Assembly: GCF_001513955.1 (NCBI RefSeq)
Contig: NZ_KQ948144.1
Span: 1,343,041 to 1,407,040 of the forward strand
Direction: 5' to 3'
DNA from: Streptomyces pseudovenezuelae
GTDB taxonomy: Bacteria > Actinomycetota > Actinomycetes > Streptomycetales > Streptomycetaceae
Length of the DNA stretch: 64,000 nt
Part shown: piece by piece, positions 53,902-62,289 of the stretch
Numbering within the stretch: the stretch's first letter is position 1
Layout of the letters: every line of letters starts with the position of its first letter
Notes under the pieces: model-generated
Seen by the model: only the letters and a program-made list of their open reading frames with translations
What the model was told of the DNA's origin: nothing
Databases searched by the model: none
Made by a program: the position numbers and the translations under genes

Positions 53902-54381
53902 ATGACGACGACGAACCCGCAGCTGACCGGCACGGCTCGACTGAACCTCGCGAAGGCCGCCCCGAAGGTGTTCCGGGCCCTGATCGGCTTCGACACGGCG
54001 GCCCGCGAGGGCCTCGACCCCGCGCTCGTCGAGCTGATCCAGATCCGCGCCTCCCACCTCAACCACTGCGCGTACTGCCTCCACATGCACACCAACGACG
54101 CCCGCAAGGCCGGCGAGACGGAGGACCGCCTCCACATGGTCCCGGTCTGGCGCGAGGCCCGACATTTCTTCACGGAGAAGGAGCAGGCGGCCCTGGCCCT
54201 CACCGAGGCGGTCACGCTGGTGGCCGACGGCGGAGTCCCCGACACGGTCTACGCCCAGGCCGCGGCCAGCTTCGACGAGCAGGAACTGGCCCACGTACTG
54301 TCCCTGATCCTCACGATCAACACCTGGAACAGGGTGGCCCTGGCGACGGCGAAGGTGGCGGGGACGGACGAGCGGCGGTGA
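53902..54381 (+). CDS. Carboxymuconolactone decarboxylase/AhpD-like protein
   Basis: A 159-residue all-helical protein with VELIQIRASHLNHCAYCLHMHTNDARKAGETEDRL, which carries the C-x2-C and a downstream histidine of AhpD-type alkylhydroperoxidases. Members act in peroxide detoxification or, in other branches, in aromatic catabolism. It is divergent from the MocR gene and likely its target; the pairing of MocR regulators with this family is common in actinobacteria. The mRNA is probably leaderless. Confidence 0.9.
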   Translation: MTTTNPQLTGTARLNLAKAAPKVFRALIGFDTAAREGLDPALVELIQIRASHLNHCAYCLHMHTNDARKAGETEDRLHMVPVWREARHFFTEKEQAALALTEAVTLVADGGVPDTVYAQAAASFDEQELAHVLSLILTINTWNRVALATAKVAGTDERR

Positions 54382-54409
54382 GCGGCCGGGCGGCCGCGCC
54401 GCGCCCGCC

Positions 54410-55897
54410 CTACACCGTCATCGGACGGTCGTACGGCCCGATCGGCGCCGGCAGTTGCGAGCTGCCCGTCAGATGGCGGTCGACCGCCGCCGCGACCGCC
54501 CGTCCCTCCGCGATCGCCCACACGATCAACGACTGCCCCCGAGCGGCGTCCCCCGCGGCGAACACCCCCGGCACGTTCGTGGCGAACCCCGCATCCCGCG
54601 CCACCGTCCCCCGCGGCTCCATCTCCAGCCCCAACTGCTCCACCAGGCCGTCCCCCCGGTCCGGCCCGGAGAAACCGAGCGCCAGCAGCACGAGCTCGGC
54701 GGGGAGGGTCCGCTGCGTGCCCTCCACCGGCCGCCGCGCCGCGTCCACCTCGACGAGGTGCAGCGACCGCACACGCCCGTCCGCGTCCCCGGTGAAGCGC
54801 AGCGTGGACGCCGCGAACAACCGGGCGTCCGCGTCGGCCGCGGGCGCCGTCCGCAGCTCACCGGCCTCCTCGTGCGCCGCCGACAACCGGTAGATCTTCG
54901 GATACGTGGGCCATGGCTCGGCATCCTCGTCCCGCTCGCCCCCCGGCTGGGCGTAGATGTCCAACTGGGTCACGGAAGCGGCGCCTTCGCGCACCGCGGT
55001 CCCCAGACAGTCCGCCCCCGTGTCACCCCCGCCCACGATCACCACATGCTTCCCGGCGGCCGACATCGGGGACACCGCCAGATCCCCCTCGCGTACCCGG
55101 TTGGCCAGCGGCAGATACTCCATGGCCTGCTGCACCCCGGCCAACTCCCGACCCGGCACGTCCAGTTCACGCCACGCCGTGGCCCCGGTGGCGATCACGA
55201 CCGCGTCGTACCGCGTGCGCAGCTCCGCCGCTCCGACATCCCGCCCGACCGCCGTGGACGTGCGGAACTTCGTCCCCTCGGCCCGCATCTGCTCGATCCG
55301 CCGCTCCAGATGGTGCTTCTCCATCTTGAACTCGGGGATGCCGTACCGCATCAGCCCGCCGAGCCGGTCGTCCTTCTCGTAGACGGCCACCGTGTGTCCC
55401 GCCCGCGTCAACTGCTGGGCCGCGGCGAGCCCGGTCGGCCCCGACCCGATCACCGCGACGGTCCGCCCCGACAGCCGGTCCGGCGGCCGGGGCGGCGTGA
55501 ACCCGAGCTCCCAGGCCTGCTCCGCGACGGCCACCTCGACGTTCTTGATGGTGACCGCCGGCTGGTTGATGGCGAGCACGCACCCCGCCTCGCACGGCGC
55601 CGGACACAACCGCCCTGTGAACTCGGGGAAGTTGTTCGTCGCGTGCAGCCGGTCGGCGGCCTGCCGCCAGTCCTCCCGCGAGACCAGGTCGTTCCACTCC
55701 GGGATGAGATTCCCCAGCGGACAGGCCTCGTGGCAGAACGGGATGCCGCAGTCCATGCAGCGATCCGCCTGTTCGGTGATGATGGGCAGCAGCGCCCCGG
55801 GGACGTACACCTCGTCCCAGTCCCGGACCCGCTCCTCGACCGGCCGGCGGGGCCAGTCCTGACGCGGGGTGGTCATGAATCCCTTGGGATCGGCCAT
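54410..55897 (-). CDS. gltD: Glutamate synthase small (beta) subunit, orphan copy
   Basis: A 495-residue protein of normal GltD length. N-terminal cysteines for the two iron-sulfur clusters (RCMDCGIPFCHEACPLGNLIPEWN, GRLCPAPCEAGCVL) precede the FAD domain (VAVIGSGPTGLAAAQQL) and the NADPH domain (HVVIVGGGDTGADCLGTA). It supplies electrons from NADPH to GltB in ammonia assimilation, or serves another oxidoreductase. The usual gltB partner is not in the window: upstream is a DUF1772 gene and downstream the AhpD-like gene on the other strand. Start ATG 55897 is chosen for its fit to the family N-terminus (ADPKGFM). Confidence 0.93.
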   Translation of the reverse strand: MADPKGFMTTPRQDWPRRPVEERVRDWDEVYVPGALLPIITEQADRCMDCGIPFCHEACPLGNLIPEWNDLVSREDWRQAADRLHATNNFPEFTGRLCPAPCEAGCVLAINQPAVTIKNVEVAVAEQAWELGFTPPRPPDRLSGRTVAVIGSGPTGLAAAQQLTRAGHTVAVYEKDDRLGGLMRYGIPEFKMEKHHLERRIEQMRAEGTKFRTSTAVGRDVGAAELRTRYDAVVIATGATAWRELDVPGRELAGVQQAMEYLPLANRVREGDLAVSPMSAAGKHVVIVGGGDTGADCLGTAVREGAASVTQLDIYAQPGGERDEDAEPWPTYPKIYRLSAAHEEAGELRTAPAADADARLFAASTLRFTGDADGRVRSLHLVEVDAARRPVEGTQRTLPAELVLLALGFSGPDRGDGLVEQLGLEMEPRGTVARDAGFATNVPGVFAAGDAARGQSLIVWAIAEGRAVAAAVDRHLTGSSQLPAPIGPYDRPMTV

Positions 55898-56095
55898 GGC
55901 CGTCTTCCTCGCTCACGCTGGTGACGCTGACGCGTCCGACGTGGCCGTGCGTCATCGAGCGGCACTCCTGCGGAACATCTTCCGGCCACGATACGACTCC
56001 TCGGCCACTCGCGCAGAGTGCCGGGGAGTGCCGGGGAGCGCCGGTGAGCAACCGGGGACGGCGTCTTCTCCGAGCCGGCGAAGCGGTGCGTGCGC

Positions 56096-56575
56096 TCAGG
56101 TGAGGGCCAGTATGTACGCCAGCGCCGCCGCGCCCGAGGCGATCGCGCGCACGTGGTTCCACATCGTCCACTCGCGCACGTACGTCGGCCAGTACGCCGT
56201 CGCCTCCGGGGTGCCCGGATCCAGCCTGAGCAGGGCGTCGTTGCGGGGCACGTGCGCCACCGTCGTCAGCCCGAAGGCGCCGAACAGATACAGCGCGCTG
56301 CCCACCAGCAGTTCCACGGTCCCCTCGTCCGGCCACAGCACGAACGTCACCACCGCGATCACCGCGCACAGCACCGCGGAGCCCGCGAACACGGCCATGA
56401 ACGGCGGCCGCACGGCGCTCACATTGATCGCGTTCATCGCGGCGACGCCCTGCGCGGGCGGCAACGCGGCGAGCCCTCTCATCACGAACGCCGAGAACGC
56501 GCAGAACACCCCTGCCACCAGTCCGGTCCCGAGCACCCCCAGCACGACCAGCATGAAATAAGGCCCGTCGATCAT
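56096..56575 (-). CDS. DUF1772 (anthrone oxygenase-like) membrane protein
   Basis: A 159-residue protein with four hydrophobic segments: PYFMLVVLGVLGTGLVAGVFCAFSAFV, FMAVFAGSAVLCAVIAVVTFVLW, LVGSALYLFGAFGLTTVA and the C-terminal IASGAAALAYILALT. The PRNDALLRLDP motif with the following YVREWTMWNHVRAIAS is the signature of DUF1772, a family related to anthrone oxygenases and often without a known role. Start ATG 56575 is chosen; GGGAG lies nine nucleotides upstream. The 198-bp region between this gene and gltD and the 267 bp upstream hold no other gene. Confidence 0.85.
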   Translation of the reverse strand: MIDGPYFMLVVLGVLGTGLVAGVFCAFSAFVMRGLAALPPAQGVAAMNAINVSAVRPPFMAVFAGSAVLCAVIAVVTFVLWPDEGTVELLVGSALYLFGAFGLTTVAHVPRNDALLRLDPGTPEATAYWPTYVREWTMWNHVRAIASGAAALAYILALT

Positions 56576-56842
56576 CCCCACACCAGCTCCCGCCTCCGAC
56601 CCGGAACCACCCGTCACCCCCAGTGAATCCCGCCCTCACCCTCCTCACCATGGCCATCCCGCGCACCCCCATAAGCGGTCGTCCATCCCCACCGGCTGCC
56701 CAGAACTCCTCCACACCGACGGCCGCGGCTCGGTGCCGGGATGCGGTGCCGGGTTGCGGTGAAGGGGTGCGGTGTCGCGGATGGGCCGCGGCGGTGCCGA
56801 GGGCTTGTCCCGGTGCCGTCGGGCGGTGCGCTGCCGGGGCGG

Positions 56843-57550
56843 TCAGCCCGCCTCCTCCCGCAGCACCGCGCCCCGCTCCCGCCACCCCCGCAGTACCGCC
56901 TCCACCCGCCCCGAGATCCGCCGCCGCGCCTCGTGCCGCGCCACCCCGCTCATCAGCAACGTGTCGTACGGCGTGTCCACATGCCGTACGGAGGCCACCA
57001 CCGCCGACACCACCGCCCCCTCCGACAGGGCCCGCCCCGCCGCACTCCGCCCCACCCGCCCACTGCCCCGCACGGACGCGTGCGAGGCGATGGTCCGGGC
57101 CCGCTCGTCGGGGCACCCCGGAAACAGCCGCCGTATCTCCGCGGCGAACGCCTCCGCGAACCGCACGTCCTCCACCGCCCGCCGCCGGGCGTCCCGCATC
57201 CGACGCCGCCGTCGTGCCTCCGCGTCGGCCAGACACCGCTGCTCGGCCCGCGCCAGCCCCGCCTCCTCGACGAGGACGCCCTGCCGCTCGTAGCGCCCCT
57301 TGCGCCGGTTGAACCGCACGACGACCGCCGACAGCGCGCTCTCCTCCCGCGACCGGCGCGTGAGTGCCGTGTCCCCGCGCGGCAGGAAGACCAGATGTCC
57401 GAGGTCGGCGCAGTCGAGACACCGCGGTGCCCCGTCCTCGACGACGAGCAACGGCAACGGCCCACCCCGGCACTCCGCGCAGTGCCGTCTCCGCAACGGC
57501 TGGACGACGAGTGGTCCACCACGGGCCGGGGGAGTCGCGAGGCCGGTCAT
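56843..57550 (-). CDS. DUF2293 domain-containing protein
   Basis: A 235-residue protein. The N-terminal 75 residues contain C-x2-C pairs (HCAECRGG, RCLDCADLG), suggesting a zinc ribbon. The C-terminal DUF2293 domain reads FAAEIRRLFPGCPDERARTIASHASVRGSGRVGRSAAGRALSEGAVVSAVVASVRHVDTPYD, followed by an arginine-rich helix. DUF2293 is found alone or with nucleases; its activity is unknown. The start is ATG 57550, eight codons inside the longest frame; the flanking region 57551-57750 contains a simple repeat. The 267 bp before DUF1772 is GC-rich low-complexity sequence without a gene. Confidence 0.8.
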   Translation of the reverse strand: MTGLATPPARGGPLVVQPLRRRHCAECRGGPLPLLVVEDGAPRCLDCADLGHLVFLPRGDTALTRRSREESALSAVVVRFNRRKGRYERQGVLVEEAGLARAEQRCLADAEARRRRRMRDARRRAVEDVRFAEAFAAEIRRLFPGCPDERARTIASHASVRGSGRVGRSAAGRALSEGAVVSAVVASVRHVDTPYDTLLMSGVARHEARRRISGRVEAVLRGWRERGAVLREEAG

Positions 57551-57580
57551 GAGGGGTTCATTCCCCGGCCGCACCCACCC

Positions 57581-57662
57581 CGGACACGGACACCGTGACG
57601 GATACGGACGCGGACATGGGCACAGACGCAGACACGGACGCGGACGCCGTCACGGACACGGC
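57581..57662. repeat. Hexanucleotide-rich simple repeat (GACACG/GACGCG)
   Basis: Runs of GACACG- and GACGCG-type units fill this stretch, giving DTDAD-like residues on one strand and VRVR-like residues on the other. It lies in the divergent promoter region between the DUF2293 and kinase-like genes. The open frames through it are repeat-driven, not genes. Confidence 0.75.
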
Positions 57663-57750
57663 CTCGGACCACCGATCTCCGCGTCCGATGCCATGTCGGT
57701 CGGCCACCCGGTCTCGTCACTCCCCGCGTCCCCTGACGCATCATGGCCGT

Positions 57751-58383
57751 GTGCGACTCGAAGCGATCACCTGGGACCGGCTCGGCGAGCGGCTGGCCGA
57801 CCGCCTCCTCGATCTGAAGCCCGCCGACGGCAGCCCCTGGCCCCGCGTCGCCCTCGACGGAGCTCCGGCGGCCCGCCCGGATGAACTCGCCGAACGGGTG
57901 GGGGAGGCCCTGCGGATACGCGGCCGGCCGTCGCTCGTCGTCGGCACCGAGGGCTTCCTGCGCCCCGCCTCGCTCCGTCTGGAACACGGCCACCACGACC
58001 TGGAGGCCTACTACGACGGCTGGTTCGACACCGGCGCCCTGTGGCGCGAGGTCTTCGACCCCCTCGAACCCGGCGGCGACGGCCGGGTCCTGCCCGACCT
58101 GTGGGACCCCGTCTCCGACCGCGCCACCCGCAGTCCCTACGTCCATCTCCCGCCCGGCGGCGTCCTGTTGCTCCACGGTCCCCTCCTGTTGCGCCACTGG
58201 TTCCCCTTCGACCTGACCGTCCACGTCCTCCTCTCCGAGGGCGCCCTCCGCCGCCGTACCCCTGAGCCCGACCACTGGACCCTCCCCGCCTACGAGCGCT
58301 ACGCCGACGAGACCGACCCGGCCGGCACGGCCGACGTCCTGGTCCGCGCCGACGACCCCCGCCACCCGGCGTGGAACGGCTGA
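57751..58383 (+). CDS. Uridine-kinase-like protein lacking a recognisable P-loop
   Basis: A 210-residue protein that resembles Streptomyces proteins annotated as uridine kinase: an N-terminal ITWDRLGERLADRLLDLKPADG and VALDGAPAARPDELAERVGEAL, with conserved middle and C-terminal parts (YYDGWFDTGALWREVFDPLEPGG, PPGGVLLLHGPLLLRHW). The ATP-binding GxxGxGKS is replaced by DGAPAARPDE, so ATP-dependent kinase activity is doubtful. Start GTG 57751 is chosen because the upstream in-frame stretch is the repeat region and low complexity. It is divergent from the DUF2293 gene. Confidence 0.8.
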   Translation: MRLEAITWDRLGERLADRLLDLKPADGSPWPRVALDGAPAARPDELAERVGEALRIRGRPSLVVGTEGFLRPASLRLEHGHHDLEAYYDGWFDTGALWREVFDPLEPGGDGRVLPDLWDPVSDRATRSPYVHLPPGGVLLLHGPLLLRHWFPFDLTVHVLLSEGALRRRTPEPDHWTLPAYERYADETDPAGTADVLVRADDPRHPAWNG

Positions 58384-58564
58384 CCGGCGCGGAACGGCTG
58401 ACGGACCGGACCGGTACGGGGGCTGTGGCGTCGATGCCCGGACCGGGCCGCCGTCAGCGCGTGGTTCCGGGTGCGGCCCCCCGGTGACGCGGCGAGAATG
58501 TAGGGCGCCGGGACTTGCGGTGCCGCCCGCGTCGCGCCGGCCGTCCGGCATCGGGAGGTACTCC

Positions 58565-58996
58565 ATGACCACCGCCGGAGACATCATGCACCGGGGTGCC
58601 CAGTGGATCCCCGCCCACGAGACCCTCGACCGCGCCGCCCAGCTGATGCGCGAACTCGGCGTCGGAGCCCTGCCCATCAGTGACGAGAACGAACGGCTGT
58701 GCGGCATCCTCACCGACCGCGACATCGTCATCGGCTGTGTGGCCGTGGGCCACGACCCGGCCAGGGTCACCGCCGGTGAGATGGCCCAGGGCACCCCCCG
58801 CTGGATCGACGCGAGCGCAGACGTGGCCGACGTCCTGCACGAGATGCAGGAGCACCGGATCCGCAGGCTCCCCGTCATCGAGAACAAGCGCCTGGTGGGC
58901 ATGATCAGCGAATCCGACCTGGCCCGGCACCTGACGGACGAGCAGATCGCAGGCTGGGCCGAGAACGTCTACGCGCGCTCCGCCACCACCCACTGA
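58565..58996 (+). CDS. Two-CBS-domain protein
   Basis: A 143-residue protein made of a tandem CBS pair: GDIMHRGAQWIPAHETLDRAAQLMRELGVGALPI with DENERLCGILTDRDIVI, and GEMAQGTPRWIDASADVADVLHEMQEHRIRRLPVI with ENKRLVGMISESDLAR. Such pairs bind adenine nucleotides and regulate other proteins. It has GGGAGG upstream of ATG 58565. The gene stands alone; it converges on corA, 22 bp apart. Confidence 0.92.
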   Translation: MTTAGDIMHRGAQWIPAHETLDRAAQLMRELGVGALPISDENERLCGILTDRDIVIGCVAVGHDPARVTAGEMAQGTPRWIDASADVADVLHEMQEHRIRRLPVIENKRLVGMISESDLARHLTDEQIAGWAENVYARSATTH

Positions 58997-59018
58997 CCCG
59001 CCCCGCGGGCGACCCCGG

Positions 59019-60146
59019 TCACAGCCAGCCGTTGCGCCGGAACCCCCGGTACAGCACGGCGCAGGCGACGGCTATCACACCCATGACCAACGGGTATCCG
59101 AACGTCCAGTGCAGCTCCGGCATGTGATCGAAGTTCATGCCGTACACCCCGCAGACCATCGTCGGGACGGCGATCACCGCGGCCCAGGCCGTGATCTTCC
59201 GCATGTCCTCGTTCTGAGCGACCGTCACCTGCGCGAGGTGGGCCTGAAGGATCGAGTTGAGCAGTTCGTCGAACGCGGCGATCTGCTCCTTGGCGCGCAG
59301 CAGATGGTCGGAGACGTCACGGAAGTACGCCTGTATCTCCGGGGCGATGACCTGGATCGGCCGGGTGGACAGCTCCTCCAGCGGGCGACTGAGCGGGGCC
59401 ACCGCCCGCTTCAGCTCCAGCAGTTCACGCTTGAGCTGGTAGATGCGGCCCGCGTCGACCCGCGCGCCGTTGTCCGCGAACACCGCGGTCTCGACCAGGT
59501 CGATGTCCGACTGGAGGGAGTCGGCGACGTCCAGATAGTCGTCGACCACATGGTCCGCGATCGCGTGCAGCACCGCGGCCGGTCCCTTGGCGAGCTGCCC
59601 GGGGTCGGACTCCAGCTCCTCGCGCAGCGGGCCCAGCGATCCGTGGCTGCCGTGCCGCACCGTGATCACGAAGTCCTCGCCGACGAACACCATGATCTCG
59701 CCGGTGTTGACCACCTCGCTCGTCGCCGTGAGCTCTTCGTGCTCGACGTAGCAGACCGTCTTGAACACCGCGAACAGCGTCTCGCCGTACCGCTCCACCT
59801 TCGGGCGCTGATGGGCCTCGACCGCGTCCTCGACGGCCAGCGGGTGCAGGTCGAAGAGGTCCGCGATGCCCTCGAACTCGTGGTCCGAGGGTTCGTGCAG
59901 GCCGAGCCAGACGAAACCGTCACGGCTCTTGCGCACCCGCTCCACGGTGTCGACCAGGTCACCGTCGACCGGGACGCGGGCGCCCTCCTTGTACGTCACG
60001 CAGTTGACCACCGATGTACCCAGCGGGGAACGGGCGTGGTGGCTCAGGTCGACGCGCGGGCGCCGCCGGGCCAGCCGGGCCACCTTGCGCAGGCCGCCGA
60101 CCCTGCCAAGGCTCGTGACCTTTCGCAGATTCCCTGCCATGGACAT
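59019..60146 (-). CDS. corA: CorA-family magnesium/cobalt channel
   Basis: A 375-residue protein. The N-terminal cytoplasmic domain (WLGLHEPSDHEFEGIADLFDLHPLAVEDAVEAHQRPKVERYG, HAIADHVVDDYLDVADSL) is followed by the long stalk helix (LKRELLELKRAVAPL) and two C-terminal membrane helices, TAWAAVIAVPTMVCGVYGMNF and YPLVMGVIAVACAVLYRGF. The YGMNF signature marks the CorA pore for Mg2+ or Co2+. Start ATG 60146 has GAGGAG eight nucleotides upstream. It has a basic N-terminus of about 30 residues rather than a signal. Upstream a 248-bp gap separates it from the divergent methyltransferase gene. Confidence 0.93.
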   Translation of the reverse strand: MSMAGNLRKVTSLGRVGGLRKVARLARRRPRVDLSHHARSPLGTSVVNCVTYKEGARVPVDGDLVDTVERVRKSRDGFVWLGLHEPSDHEFEGIADLFDLHPLAVEDAVEAHQRPKVERYGETLFAVFKTVCYVEHEELTATSEVVNTGEIMVFVGEDFVITVRHGSHGSLGPLREELESDPGQLAKGPAAVLHAIADHVVDDYLDVADSLQSDIDLVETAVFADNGARVDAGRIYQLKRELLELKRAVAPLSRPLEELSTRPIQVIAPEIQAYFRDVSDHLLRAKEQIAAFDELLNSILQAHLAQVTVAQNEDMRKITAWAAVIAVPTMVCGVYGMNFDHMPELHWTFGYPLVMGVIAVACAVLYRGFRRNGWL

Positions 60147-60394
60147 CTGGATCTCCTCGCGTGGATCTCCCGTGCGACGCGTTTCTGCGTCCTGGCGCGC
60201 CAGTTTGCCAGGTCAGAGCAAGCGTTGGGTGAGCCTGTGGACAGGGGAGGTTCCACTTGGTTCCCGCCTGTGGAAAACCGGCCCGCCCCCGGCCTCGGTG
60301 CTGGTCGTCCCGCCGGACCGACACGGATCATCTCGTCGTGGAAGGAGCCGCGTCGTCCGTTTCGGACAAGCCCGGCGACTGGGATCATCGCGAC

Positions 60395-61189
60395 ATGACA
60401 CGAACCGACGGGTACCTCCTCGACAACCAGCAGGCGGAGGCGGCAGAGCGCTTCGACGCCTTCGCCACCCTCTTCGACCCCACGACCTTCCGGCACATCG
60501 AGGGATTCGGCATCGGATCCGGCTGGCGCTGCTGGGAAGTCGGTGCGGGCGGCACCTCCGTGGTGTCCTGGCTGGCGAAGAAGGTCGGCCCGACCGGAAA
60601 GGTCGTCGCGACGGACATCGACACGACCCGTCTGACCGCGGCGGCCCGACCGCCCGTGGACGTACGTGTCCACGACGTGGGCGCCGAGGAACCCCCCGGC
60701 GAGGGCTTCGACCTGGTGCACGCCCGGCTGGTCCTGGTCCATGTGCCGGACCGGGAACGGGCCCTGCGGTCGATGATCAAATCCCTGCGCCCCGGCGGAC
60801 GCCTCCTGCTGGAGGACGCCGACCCCGCCCTGCAACCCCTGACCTGCCCCGACGAGTACGGCCCCGAGCAGCAGCTGGCGAACCGGCTGCGCCAGGGCTT
60901 TCGCCGGCTGCTCGCCGACCGCGGTGCCGACCTCTCCTACGGCCGCACCCTCCCGCGTCTGCTCCGCGAGGCGGGTCTGCGTCAGGTGGCCGCCGACGCG
61001 TACTTCCCGCTCGCCTCCACGGCCTGCGCCGCGCTGGAGTCCGCCACGATCCGGCAGGTCCGCGCCCAGTTGGTCACGGCGGGTCTCGCCACGGACGAGG
61101 ACATCGACCGCCACCTCGCCAACGTCGCCACCGGCACGATGGACCTGGCCACGGCTCCGCTGATCTCGGCTTGGGGGCGCAAGGCGTAG
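60395..61189 (+). CDS. Class I SAM-dependent methyltransferase
   Basis: A 264-residue protein with motif I CWEVGAGGTSVVSWLAKKVGPTGKVVATDID, motif II VRVHDVGAEEPPGEGFDLVHARLVLVHV and motif III ALRSMIKSLRPGGRLLLEDAD. The first 40 residues (LLDNQQAEAAERFDAFATLFDPTTFRHIEGFGIGSGWRC) resemble UbiE/COQ5-related small-molecule methyltransferases. The C-terminus is helical, with a substrate-pocket region. The acceptor is unknown and neighbours give no hint. Start ATG 60395; there is no clear Shine-Dalgarno. Confidence 0.87.
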   Translation: MTRTDGYLLDNQQAEAAERFDAFATLFDPTTFRHIEGFGIGSGWRCWEVGAGGTSVVSWLAKKVGPTGKVVATDIDTTRLTAAARPPVDVRVHDVGAEEPPGEGFDLVHARLVLVHVPDRERALRSMIKSLRPGGRLLLEDADPALQPLTCPDEYGPEQQLANRLRQGFRRLLADRGADLSYGRTLPRLLREAGLRQVAADAYFPLASTACAALESATIRQVRAQLVTAGLATDEDIDRHLANVATGTMDLATAPLISAWGRKA

Positions 61190-61350
61190 CAGTGCGGGGT
61201 GCGAGGCATTGAAGGGGAGCGACCGGGAGCCGGAGGGGGCCGGTGGCAGAGCGGGAGCCCGGAGCAGTGTCGTCCACAACCGCGGGCCCACCCGCCGGCC
61301 CGCCGACAGGTTGTCGGTCCGGCACCGGCGTCTCCCACCGGCAATCGCCG

Positions 61351-62289
61351 TCACTCCGGCAGCGGCGGCCTCCCGCCCACCCGCTCCACCGCCAGCGCAC
61401 CCGCCCGGCAGCCTTCCGCCGCCGCGTCCTCGGGAGTGGCGCAGGCCAGCAGGGCCGCGAGGAACGCGCCCGTGAAGGCGTCACCCGCCCCCGTGGTGTC
61501 CCGGGGCGTCGCCGCCACGGCGGGCACGTGCGCGCACACGGTCCCCGACCGGGCGATCAGCGCCCCGCGCGCGCCCTGCTTGGCCACCACCAGCGGGACC
61601 TGGCGGCTCAACTTGGCCGCCGCGTCCGCCACATCGGGCAAGCCGGTGAGCAGACAGGCCTCGTCCCGGCTCGGCAGCAGGACGTCCACTCCCTCGACCA
61701 GCGAGAGAAAGCGGTCCACCCCCATCTCCCGGAGGAAGCCCGCCGACGCCGGGTCGAGACTCACCCGCACACCCCGCGCGCGTGCCGACTCCAGAGCCAC
61801 CGCCACCAGTGCGCGGCTGGGCTCCGAGAACAGGAGATAGCCCGACAGATGCAGGCGCGCCACGCCGTCGAGCAAGGCGTCCGACCAGTCGTCAGGCCCG
61901 AGCCGTAGTGCCGCGCCGCTGTCCGTGAGGAAGGTGCGCTCGGCGGCCTGACCCGTGTCCACGAGGCAGATCACCGTCCCGGTCGGTGCCTCCGGGTCGA
62001 CGACCAGCTGTGGCCGTACACCGCACGCGGCCAGTTCCCGCTCGTGCCACGCGTCCGCGTCCGCGCCCACCCGCCCCAGCAGCCGTACCTCCGCACCGCC
62101 CCCGCGGGCGGCCCAGCACGCCACGTTGGCGCCCGCCCCGCCCGGCACCGTACGGATCGCGGCGGCGGTGTCCGTGCCGGCGGCGAGCGGCCCCCGATGC
62201 CGGGCGACGACATCCGTGATGACGTCCCCGACGACCAGGAGGGCGCCGCCCCCGACGGCCGAGACGGTACCGAGCCCGTCCGTCGTCAC
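61351..62289 (-). CDS. PfkB-family sugar/nucleoside kinase, probable pseudouridine kinase
   Basis: A 312-residue ribokinase-type kinase. It has VVGDVITDVVAR at the start, the first PfkB signature around PGGAGANVACWAARGGAEV-like GGAGANVACWAA, and the second signature DTTGAGDAFTGAF containing the catalytic aspartate. Start GTG 62289 overlaps the psuG stop in GTGA, so the two proteins are made together. In the pseudouridine pathway a PfkB kinase phosphorylates pseudouridine and PsuG then cleaves pseudouridine 5'-phosphate. That role is inferred from the operon; PsuK proteins of other bacteria are also of this fold. Confidence 0.87.
   Translation of the reverse strand: MTTDGLGTVSAVGGGALLVVGDVITDVVARHRGPLAAGTDTAAAIRTVPGGAGANVACWAARGGGAEVRLLGRVGADADAWHERELAACGVRPQLVVDPEAPTGTVICLVDTGQAAERTFLTDSGAALRLGPDDWSDALLDGVARLHLSGYLLFSEPSRALVAVALESARARGVRVSLDPASAGFLREMGVDRFLSLVEGVDVLLPSRDEACLLTGLPDVADAAAKLSRQVPLVVAKQGARGALIARSGTVCAHVPAVAATPRDTTGAGDAFTGAFLAALLACATPEDAAAEGCRAGALAVERVGGRPPLPE

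Noticed and set aside
57595-57750. Asp/Thr-rich N-terminus of the kinase-like protein
   Set aside because: The residues come from the hexanucleotide repeat, and family members begin at the position of GTG 57751.
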